Shown: piece after piece, positions 61,501-64,000 of the stretch
Position numbering within the stretch: position 1 is the first letter of the stretch
Layout: every line of letters starts with the position of its first letter
From: Tachypleus tridentatus
Lineage: Eukaryota > Arthropoda > Merostomata > Xiphosura > Limulidae
DNA: 64,000 nt
Assembly: GCF_004210375.1 (NCBI RefSeq)
Contig: NC_134833.1
Coordinates: 45,130,782 to 45,194,781 of the forward strand
Reading direction: 5' to 3'
Program-made: the position numbers and the translations under genes
Notes under the pieces: model-generated
What the model was told of the DNA's origin: nothing
The model's input: only the letters and a program-made list of their open reading frames with translations
The model's database searches: none

Positions 61501-61939
61501 AATAGAACGTATTTTTTTCATTCATTCACTATAGTTGAACTTATACAATGATTAATTACTTGTGTGCTTTATTATGGAAAAATGTGTGTTGTTTAAAGGA
61601 AATGCTGATTCAAATATGTTGAAAACGTTTACTCACGACAGAAAGAACACCTGATTCAGCTAATAAAAGTGATATTAATAGAATGACTAACGAAAATGTG
61701 GATAATTTTCATTGTAGGTTGTTTTCTTTGACTCTTTTTTTTCCAATTTTCTTCTAGAAACTGCTAATGTCATCTGCCCTCCGGCCTGCGGAATTGATTT
61801 AATATCTTCCTCACCCTCGACGTTTCATGCGACGTTGCCTATTCTATCACTTATTTTAACTATTCTAATAACATGGAAAAATATTTTTTGTACAAATTGC
61901 AAAAGTTTTGCTTATTTGAAGTGCTTTCACAAGAGTTGA
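28525..61939 (+). CDS. Lac: lachesin-like Ig-superfamily cell adhesion protein, seven coding exons (381 aa)
   Basis: Spliced CDS: 28525-28579, 35276-35385, 42557-42694, 50271-50370, 54924-55196, 60733-61020, 61758-61939, total 1146 nt including the stop. All introns are GT-AG and all junctions keep frame (phases 1,0,0,1,1,1). Residues 1-21 form a signal peptide with likely cleavage after VYA. Ig1 has Cys46, Trp58 and Cys115; Ig2 has Cys159, Trp171 and Cys206; Ig3 has Cys249, Trp261 and Cys305. One sequon is visible (NST at 142-144). CPPACG (328-333) precedes a hydrophobic run (348-361). The order and wording match insect lachesin as I remember it (about 359 aa), including PPVISDNST, CYASGYP, WRREN, EDRGTYYCVADNGV, GQALQYDMDL and CPPACG. 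Insect lachesin is a membrane-bound homophilic adhesion protein of neural and epithelial surfaces that acts at septate junctions. The symbol is by similarity only; a paralogue is possible. No promoter or upstream UTR exon could be identified. Confidence 0.9.
29335..29500 (+). mobile_element. SINE-B copy with internal partial duplication
   Basis: The segment with the B box occurs twice: TTGGTGTTCGATACCCGCTG near 29375 and TGGGTTTCGATATCCGCTG near 29439, each preceded by ACAACATAAGC or ACAACACAAGC. The tail GGTAGCCCATAGTGTAGTTC and an AAACAAACAAC end follow. Confidence 0.75.
31858..31950 (-). mobile_element. SINE-C copy, truncated
   Basis: Minus strand: ATAGCAAAACCACATAGGGC, TATCTGCTGAGTC, CAAACCCCTGATTTTAGCAT, ending at GTAGCAGGGAAC before the head is complete. 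Confidence 0.75.
34578..34833 (+). mobile_element. SINE-A copy, tRNA-derived
   Basis: GACTGGCATGGCCAGGTGGT (A box), with a deleted anticodon arm, GGGTTTGAATCTCC (B box), GGGGGCGCTATAATGTGACG, body and a TAAATAAACAAACAAG tail. Confidence 0.85.
35276..35385 (+). CDS. Lac: lachesin-like exon 2: end of signal peptide and first half of Ig1
   Basis: The acceptor is TTCTATTTAG|TG. The exon encodes residues 19-55, from VYAQQNP through ISFITKEIVV to the first Ig1 cysteine in LECSVEYASQYP (Cys46). It ends at CCG|GTCTGT, phase 0. The unspliced reading continues 39 codons into the intron without resembling an Ig fold, and the next exon supplies the VLW strand that should follow. The DLECSVEYA stretch is close to the FDCSVQYA-type strand of insect lachesin. 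Confidence 0.85.
36430..36680. repeat. two direct copies and one inverted copy of a 75-bp sequence
   Basis: 36432-36507 and 36508-36581 are direct copies (TACATTGATATCCTTATCAA, TATCACATTCAGGTGGACAC, then a TTTTCCTTA end). 36605-36680 is the same in inverted orientation (GTCCATCTGAATGTGATACG, AAGGATATCAATGTAGGAAG). The second and third can form a long hairpin with a short loop. Confidence 0.8.
36918..36980. repeat. AT microsatellite
   Basis: Two (TA)n runs (36921-36932 and 36951-36976) separated by GATGATAGGGTAGCAGG; variants of TAGGGTA repeat around them, with further GTAGGGTACTGGGTT-like pieces to about 37070. Confidence 0.85.
37701..37744 (-). ncRNA. hammerhead-ribozyme-like motif, PLE 3' end
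   Basis: Read on the minus strand: AGUGAAC, then CUGACGA, a stem-loop region with GAAGAA, GAAAC, GUU, then GUUCACU. The outer 7 bases are perfectly complementary (37701-37707 with 37738-37744), forming stem I. CUGANGA and GAAA are the two conserved core boxes. Stem II is weakened by mismatches. Stem III would be very short (ACGU), as in PLE hammerheads that act as dimers. Confidence 0.65.
37838..38345 (-). pseudogene. PLE GIY-YIG endonuclease domain remnant
   Basis: The minus-strand frame reads IIYKIQC..., CHDFCIGETSRKMETRLKEH, FEHCKSN, then ALLIQQLKPKIN and a stop. The IYK...CIGET spacing is the GIY-YIG core as it appears in PLEs. It lies at the 3' end of the element, downstream of the reverse transcriptase as expected. 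The frame here is open, but stops and frame changes separate it from the reverse transcriptase. Confidence 0.85.
38482..39186 (-). pseudogene. PLE reverse transcriptase core, inactive
   Basis: A 234-codon fragment starting inside the reverse transcriptase. Motif A reads SFNVISVFTEVP, where PLEs have FDV-SLFT: Asp is replaced by Asn at residue 53. Motif B (QTNGLSMGNPVSPILANIF, residues 111-129) is intact. Motif C reads YVDG (151-154) instead of YVDD. The loss of two catalytic aspartates plus flanking frameshifts make this a dead copy. Confidence 0.9.
39189..39770 (-). pseudogene. PLE reverse transcriptase N-terminal part
   Basis: A 193-codon fragment with LKADKGNAIVVMD (near residue 103), the conserved block before the palm in PLE reverse transcriptases, and NFQGKIKNLYFPETP before it. 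Near 39275 a single-base change shifts the frame: the expected IYGIPKPHKP block is present but in the neighbouring frame, which leads into the next fragment. Confidence 0.85.
39683..40383 (-). pseudogene. PLE N-terminal region, two overlapping frame fragments
   Basis: Two short minus-strand frames (40108-40383 and 39683-40114) lie just upstream of the reverse transcriptase fragments and overlap each other by 7 bases in different frames. They are rich in Lys, Asn and Gln, with LNTDEVHLLNKEFNFAIAPR near the end of the second, a block seen upstream of PLE reverse transcriptases. They are most simply one frame split by an indel. Confidence 0.7.
40510..40550 (-). ncRNA. hammerhead-like motif, mutated core
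   Basis: The minus strand reads CGAAC, CUGACAA, UGACCGAAGGUC, GAAACGUU, GUUCAC. Stem II (GACC/GGUC) is present with a shortened loop, but the core box is CUGACAA instead of CUGANGA, changing the G that takes part in catalysis. Probably inactive. Confidence 0.6.
40704..40746 (+). ncRNA. hammerhead-ribozyme-like motif with intact core
   Basis: The plus strand reads UGAAC, CUGAUGA (40710-40716), U, GACC-GAAGAA-GGUC (stem II, four perfect pairs), GAAAC (40732-40736), GUU, GUUCA. Stem I is 5 bp. The expected cleavage site follows GUU at 40739. The core boxes are those of a hammerhead; the extra U before stem II is also in the other copies here. This is the best-preserved of the motifs in this window. 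Confidence 0.7.
41306..41461 (+). repeat. second copy of the segment found in the PLE
   Basis: From GTAGTTTCTCTATAGGCC to TTCTTACGATC this matches 40550-40704 with roughly 90% identity by eye, in the same orientation, with small substitutions and indels. It has no hammerhead or PLE end next to it and lies outside the 16-bp direct repeats. Confidence 0.8.
41725..42000 (+). mobile_element. SINE-A copy, near full length
   Basis: The head is complete: GACATGGCCAAGTAGTTATG (A box), GCTCGACTCGCAATCTGAGG (anticodon arm), GGATTCGAATC (B box). The body follows (CATTATAAGTCAAGGTCAAT, GGTGGTGATGATTAACTATC) and the tail is GCGCGAAATTGAAAAACAAA. Most copies have CTCGTAA where this has CTCGCAA, suggesting a tRNA-Thr(CGU)-like origin for the family. 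Confidence 0.88.
42557..42694 (+). CDS. Lac: lachesin-like exon 3: middle of Ig1
   Basis: The acceptor is TTTTTCCAG|GTTTTG and the donor TTCAA|GTAAGA. It has 46 whole codons (residues 56-101), from VLWAKINYNN to TNTYTLQ. VLWAK supplies the core Trp58; LPDPRYSVVQ and TYTLQ correspond to the D and E strands of Ig1. Phase 0 at both ends, so it could be skipped without a frameshift, but that would remove the middle of Ig1. Confidence 0.9.
42925..43260 (+). repeat. unclassified dispersed repeat, copy 1
   Basis: Landmarks: CGATTTGATATCTAATTATA, GGAAGTCAAACCCTTTCGAT, AAATCGAATCGGGTATATAC, CACACTTGATATTGCTAGTA, TAGATTAATATACCCTAACC, GTGCTGCAGCTATTGATGGT. The same order recurs at 55440-55690 and, inverted, at 57150-57460. 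Confidence 0.65.
43845..45021 (-). mobile_element. Tc1-like transposon, nearly full length but broken
   Basis: 1177 bp with inverted ends (CACTACATGACCAAATGAAT at the left; the right end reads CACTACATGGCCAAAATTAT on the other strand) and TA on both sides. The transposase frame is on the minus strand, starting near 44886 (MGCTEELSDFQRVIV), then STRTIRRELHEMGFCGR, the HKPNITMRNAKRW block, WLSDGRIWVWQISGEHYLPE and RFCGGGTMV. These are blocks of a Tc1 transposase. Stop codons (one after about 23 codons) and frameshifts interrupt it, so it is non-autonomous. Confidence 0.9.
45592..46721. repeat. 27-bp minisatellite, about 42 copies
   Basis: The unit TTGTGTTCAGTATGTATATA plus GACAAAG repeats for 1.1 kb with few changes, mainly CAGTATG versus CAGAATG or TAGAATG. 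Because the unit is a multiple of three, several frames on both strands stay open, the longest 345 codons on the minus strand (45649-46686) repeating LSIYILNTT. A block of about 95 bp around GACAAAGTCGTGTTTAGAAT recurs 190 bp later (46147 and 46337), showing a higher-order duplication. I see no protein signal beyond the repeat. Confidence 0.97.
46798..46860 (+). mobile_element. SINE-A 3' fragment, degraded
   Basis: GGTGCAAAATTAGGAACAGT and ATGCGCAGATATTTGTTATG resemble the GCTAAATTAGGGACGGCTAG and GCGCAGATAGCCCTCGTG blocks near the SINE-A 3' end. It lies just after the 27-bp minisatellite. Confidence 0.5.
47522..47796 (-). mobile_element. SINE-A copy, near full length
   Basis: Minus strand: GAATTTCGCACAAAGCTACT tail, GTCATCACCACCCACCGCC, GGGATTGACCGTAACATTAT, B box side GGGATGCCAACCCGCG, head ending TTGGCCATGCCGGGCC. 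Inserted in intron 3. Confidence 0.88.
47888..47957 (-). mobile_element. SINE-B head fragment
   Basis: ATATCGAAACCCGATTTCTA, CGGTGCGAGTTCGCAGACAT, ACCGCTGTGTCACTGGGGG: the tRNA-like head of SINE-B on the minus strand without its tail. Confidence 0.7.
49200..50050. repeat. 49-bp minisatellite with higher-order repeats
   Basis: The unit is about 49 bp with CACCATGGTAAACCACTTAA, AGAAAACAAACTTTTAAGTA and CTGTTACTG; about 16 copies. A four-unit block starting ACAACACCATGGCAAACAAC occurs at 49535 and again at 49731, 196 bp apart and almost identical, so the array also grew by four-unit duplication. A SINE-C copy (49268-49385) splits the first unit from the rest. Confidence 0.93.
49268..49385 (+). 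mobile_element. SINE-C copy inside the 49-bp minisatellite
   Basis: CCCCCGCTAGTACATCGGTA, AGATTTGCAACGCTAAAATT, CAGATAACTCGATGTGGCTT and an ACACAAACACAC tail. Minisatellite units lie on both sides, so it inserted after the array formed or was caught in it. Confidence 0.8.
50271..50370 (+). CDS. Lac: lachesin-like exon 4: end of Ig1
   Basis: Residues 102-134 plus one base. IQEIDAGLYQCQV holds the Asp-Ala-Gly-X-Tyr-X-Cys signature of the F strand (Cys115), followed by the G strand KADVLVYVR. The donor is CGAA|GTGAGT. The acceptor ATATTAG|ATC has a weak pyrimidine tract, but TLQ of exon 3 runs straight into ITKIQE as in the insect protein. The exon is too short to stand out as an open frame and was found from the frame and the motif. 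Confidence 0.85.
51468..51598 (-). mobile_element. SINE-B copy
   Basis: Minus strand: GGTTTATTGTTAAGCACAAA tail, CTACACAATAGGCTATATGT, ACGAGTATCGAAACCCGG (B box), CCCGATGTGACACTGGGGG head. It ends in a run of G. Confidence 0.8.
52935..53055 (-). mobile_element. SINE-C copy
   Basis: Minus strand: TTAGAGCAAAGCCACATTAG, GCTATTTGCTGTGTCCATCA, CAAAACCCGAATTTTAGCGT, AAACTTACCACTGATCCACC. Confidence 0.8.
53977..54095 (+). mobile_element. SINE-B copy
   Basis: CCAGTGGCATAGTGGTTTAT (A box), CTGCAGACTTATAACGCTAA, CCATACCCGTAGTGGGCAGA (B box side), CAGATAGCCAATTCTGTATC, ending TAACTATGACAAACAAA. Confidence 0.8.
54924..55196 (+). CDS. Lac: lachesin-like exon 5: Ig2
   Basis: A single phase 1-1 exon carries the whole second Ig domain (residues 136-225). 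The acceptor is CTCCTTCCAG|TTCCTCC and the donor GAGT|GTAAGT. It includes PPVISDNST, LNCYASGYP (Cys159), ISWRRENN (Trp171) and EDRGTYYCVADNGV (Cys206), ending RRNIGVEVE. This is the most conserved part of the protein and, with Ig3, identifies the family. The NST sequon at 142-144 is the only clear N-glycosylation site. Confidence 0.96.
55440..55690 (+). repeat. unclassified dispersed repeat, copy 2
   Basis: GGTTTGAGATCTAATTACAG, AGGAAATCAAAACCGTTCAA, CACACTTAGTGTTGGTGG, TAGATTAATTTAGTTTAATC, ACTGCGGCTATTGAGAATTC follow the landmarks of the 42.9-kb copy with a deletion in the middle. Confidence 0.6.
56875..57112 (+). mobile_element. SINE-A copy, diverged
   Basis: The head is mostly lost (GACGAGGTGGATATGGTACT), but CAAACATGCTCGCCGTTAGG, GATGGGTGGTGATGAATAGT, CACTGCTAAATTAAGGACAG and GCTTTGCTCGAAATTTAAAA are recognisable. 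It is among the oldest copies. Confidence 0.75.
57150..57460 (-). repeat. unclassified dispersed repeat, copy 3 (inverted)
   Basis: The complement of 57360-57440 reads AATCGAATCTGATATACGTG, CACAACACGATTAGTATTGC, matching AATCGAATCGGGTATATACA and CACACTTGATATTGC at 43.1 kb. TAGATTAATATATTTTAATC and TGCCTAAATGACTTTC follow, as in copy 1. Confidence 0.6.
57640..57832 (-). mobile_element. SINE-A copy with internal deletion
   Basis: Minus strand: GGAATTTCGCGCAAAGTTAC runs directly into GGGCTACTCTTTTACCAACG, so the middle block is missing. The rest is intact, with CAGGGATTCGAACCTGCGAC (B box) and the head ending GGCCATTTTGGGC. Confidence 0.85.
59150..59416 (-). mobile_element. SINE-A copy, full length
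   Basis: Minus strand: TTTTGAATTTCGCGCAAAGC tail, TTTAGCAGTGTAAGACTAGA, AGTGGGATTGATCGCTACAT, GGGATTCGAACCCGCGACCC (intact B box), head ending ACCTGGCATTGGCGGGCC. Confidence 0.9.
59640..59758 (-). mobile_element. SINE-C copy
   Basis: Minus strand: ATAGAAAAGCCACATCGGAC, TATCTGTTGAGCCTCTCGAG, CAAACCCCTTATTTTAGTGT, GACTTACCGCTGTACCAGCG: one of the cleaner SINE-C copies. Confidence 0.82.
59842..59878 (+). mobile_element. isolated SINE-A B-box fragment
   Basis: GACCAGGGTCGCGGGTTCGA followed by ATCCCAGTCGC matches only the T-arm of the SINE-A head. No body follows it. Confidence 0.5.
59932..60200 (+). mobile_element. SINE-A copy, full length
   Basis: GGCCTGGCATGGTCAGGTGG (A box), GACACGTAATGTGAGGGTCG, CGGGTTCGAAACCCCG (B box), GGGGGCGTTATAATGTTTCA, GGTGGTGATGACTAGCTGCT, GTAGTTTTACGCCAAATTCA tail. 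Together with the 59150 copy it lies 0.5-1.6 kb upstream of exon 6. Confidence 0.9.
60379..60396. repeat. short AT microsatellite
   Basis: A run of (TA) dinucleotides, in intron 5 about 340 bp upstream of exon 6. Confidence 0.8.
60733..61020 (+). CDS. Lac: lachesin-like exon 6: Ig3
   Basis: A phase 1-1 exon encoding Ig3 (residues 227-321). The acceptor is TGTTATTAG|TTGCTCC and the donor TATATG|GTAAGA. It includes GQALQYDMDLQCHVEAFPSP (Cys249), IVWLKDGLEL (Trp261), FATADEFTDSTLRV and QYGVYICKALNKLG (Cys305). The codon split with exon 5 makes Phe226, giving EVEFAP as in insect lachesin. Confidence 0.95.
61198..61235. repeat. CATA/TA microsatellite in intron 6
   Basis: ACATATATACATACATACAT and a following TATATATATG run in the 737-bp last intron. 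Confidence 0.8.
61758..61939 (+). CDS. Lac: lachesin-like exon 7: CPPACG motif, hydrophobic segment and stop
   Basis: The acceptor is TTTTCTTCTAG|AAACT. Residues 322-381 include ETANVICPPACGID, a Ser/Thr-rich spacer, a hydrophobic run LPILSLILTILITW (348-361) and a cysteine- and lysine-containing tail that ends at TGA 61937-61939. In insects lachesin is GPI-anchored and ends with its hydrophobic segment. Here 20 further residues (362-381) follow it, so this form may be a short-tailed transmembrane protein, or the true last exon may differ. The family match up to CPPACG is firm; the anchor type is open. Confidence 0.85.
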
Positions 61940-62197
61940 GAAGGCATGTAGTCAATTTGTAGTTTTACGCAATTTTTACCTTTGGATAGTTTAGTTATTT
62001 TTAACAAAATTGAATATAAATAATAATAACAACCTGTAATAATAATCAAATCATGTAGCAACAAAATTCTAATATTCGTATGAACAATTCTGTGTATTTT
62101 TGTTTTCTGTAGTTTAACATAGGTATTAACTGCGCTTTTCATTAATTGGAGGCATTTACCTAAAAAATATGTTTACAACAAACTCCTAACAACTTGA

Positions 62198-62203
62198 AAT
62201 AAA
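62198..62203 (+). terminator. candidate polyadenylation signal for the lachesin-like gene
   Basis: This is the first AATAAA hexamer I found after the stop codon, about 260 bases downstream, in an AT-rich stretch. In DNA this AT-rich such a hexamer is expected by chance, so it is only a candidate. Confidence 0.3.
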
Positions 62204-63253
62204 TAAGAAATTTTAAATTATTCTACCCATTGTCTCAAACTATCTAACAACATAAGTTCTTACAACTATGTTGAATTTAATTTTTGATACACCTATTTCT
62301 GATACTCAAAAGCCGAAAAAACATCAAAAATGGATATCACATTTGTATTAACTAAGGGTTCTCTCTTATATCTACCTTTTATAACAAAAATGAGCTTTTA
62401 ATTAATACAACATGAGGCTATGTACAAAGTTATTCAAAAGACTGAAGTTTGAAAATAGTCGAAGGAGGATTTTTTTTTTACCAAATTGAAAGTACACAAT
62501 TCTTAATCCAGTAAACACCGCTAGATGGAGATTTCTAATTCAGGCCTTAAAGTGCATGCTGGCTTACCTTACTAGATGAATGAATTAATTTCCCACTTGA
62601 TAAAAAAAATGATCAGACACGCCAGAAGCTTTATTAATCTCTAAAACTACGAGTATTAGTTTCAGAAGACGATAATCAAACTCATCAGAAAAGCCTTAAT
62701 AATTCCCAGAATTGTCTGTGTTAGTTTTAAAGCTGAATAATATTTTTTTCTCAATGTGAAAAGTTAAATAAAAGTAAATATGAAACTCTAATTATTATTG
62801 TCTTCACGGCTTATTAGTCAGTTATACCAGTTTCAGTGAGTTCTGCTTCAAATCAGAAACCATAGAGAGTAGCAAATCAGAAGAAAAACTTCAAACTTCT
62901 TGTGGTGTTGAACTATGAATTATGTGTGGTATTTCTAGTGGTTTCTACTCCCTCTTACAACTTGAAAAATGGATGATTTTCATTCTTAACCTAAGGTGTC
63001 CGAATGAAGCCACATTACAATTATTCTTTTAAAATGTGTGGTAAAAATAAATGATAATTGATATTGTATTATTTTAAATGTTTTCCTCTTGAGTAGAAAT
63101 ACAGATATGAGATCTCTTAAAATAAAACGTAATTACGAAAATACTGTTCTGTTATGATTTATGTGATAGCATTTTTTTTTCCTTTTTGGAGATAATCACA
63201 ATGAGAAACATAACTGTGAATTATCAAGTTTTATGTGAGTTACAGATAATATA

Positions 63254-63372
63254 TTGTTTGTTTGAAGTTGAAGACAAAGCTTCACAATGGGCTATCTATG
63301 CTCTGCTCATCACAGGTATCTGAAGTCGGTTTTCAGCATTGTGAGCATGCAGACATATTACTGTCCCACAAT
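63254..63372 (-). mobile_element. SINE-B copy
   Basis: Minus strand: GTTTGTTTGAAGTTGAAGAC, AAAGCTTCACAATGGGCTAT, ACAGGTATCTGAAGTCGGTT, AGACATATTACTGTCCCAC head. Downstream of the lachesin-like gene. Confidence 0.75.
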
Positions 63373-63708
63373 AATATTTTATGACCATGTTAAAACTTTG
63401 TCGAAACATACTGTATTAAACTTATATCATGAAATAATTTGTCAACTCCAGTATATTATTTTATAATGCTAAAATTACTTACATTTCGAAATAAGTATGT
63501 TAAGTACAAAATAAATTTTCTTTTTCATATATTATTATGGAGCATGTTCGAATATTATATTGTGCAAAACGATTAAACGATAATCTACTGCAGAAAAACA
63601 GAAAAGCAATCATTCGAAGACTAAAAAAAACATGTTAATACAACATATCTTCTACTCCATGGGAAATCCGTTAAAGTTAAAAACTTGAACAACAGAACGC
63701 TTATATGA

Positions 63709-63731
63709 AAAAAAAAAAAAACACACACACA
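63709..63731. repeat. A-run followed by CA repeat
   Basis: About 14 A residues then (CA)n. It may be the tail of a lost retroelement, but nothing upstream supports that. Confidence 0.7.
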
Positions 63732-64000
63732 GTGTTAGGTTCTGCACAACACTATAAATTCGAAAAGCGAAACAAGACCTCTGAACATGGATAAATAAAA
63801 CCAAAATCAACCGAGACCAATAACCATTACTTAGAATAAACGCATACAGATATTGACAATAACAAGATCTAACAACCTTAAAAGTGACTAATTAAAGTTA
63901 TTGACGGCTGAGGCCATGATTCTGTCTGATAATTTATTTTTTTGAAATAAAATACTCAGCATGAAACTCGACATTCTTCTCGAAATCAAGATAAACGACA

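Larger units (their letters stand above)
61940..64000. other. 3' UTR and downstream flank
   Basis: AT-rich with a candidate poly(A) signal near 62198 and a SINE-B copy at 63254. No further exon or gene can be supported. Confidence 0.6.

Overview
The window is AT-rich, intron-bearing animal DNA with no bacterial features. It holds one gene I can reconstruct with confidence: a lachesin-like immunoglobulin-superfamily cell-surface protein on the + strand. Seven exons run from 28525 to 61939 and join in frame to 381 codons: a signal peptide, three Ig domains, the CPPACG motif and a hydrophobic C-terminal segment. Ig2 and Ig3 resemble insect lachesin closely, which points to an arthropod. The low GC content, long introns and dense tRNA-derived SINEs resemble what I remember of horseshoe crab or other chelicerate genomes. 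The arthropod assignment rests on the protein; the chelicerate assignment is inference.

Layout. 1-28.5 kb is intergenic or upstream DNA. It holds SINE copies, old minisatellites (8.46-8.77 kb, 15.95-16.20 kb, 26.88-27.75 kb), a diverged large inverted repeat (12.3 and 14.7-15.1 kb), a dead Tc1-like transposon inside an older SINE (16.9-17.9 kb), two Penelope-like element (PLE) remnants (13.2 and 24.0-24.3 kb) and three decayed coding-like stretches on the minus strand (about 2.9-4.2, 19.0-20.7 and 25.7-26.6 kb). 28.5-62 kb is the lachesin-like gene. Its introns of 0.7-7.6 kb carry a composite PLE (37.65-40.83 kb), a second Tc1-like element (43.85-45.02 kb), a 27-bp minisatellite (45.59-46.72 kb), a 49-bp minisatellite with higher-order repeats (49.2-50.05 kb), a dispersed repeat of unknown class in three copies, and many SINEs. 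62-64 kb is the 3' flank.

Most unusual features. The intron-2 PLE has hammerhead-ribozyme-like motifs at its ends. A 150-bp piece of DNA that also occurs about 760 bp away lies between two inverted ribozyme-bearing termini, and the whole composite is bounded by a 16-bp direct repeat. Three SINE families with different tRNA-like heads appear to share one 3' end, suggesting a single LINE partner. All transposase and reverse-transcriptase reading frames seen here are broken, so none of these elements looks autonomous.
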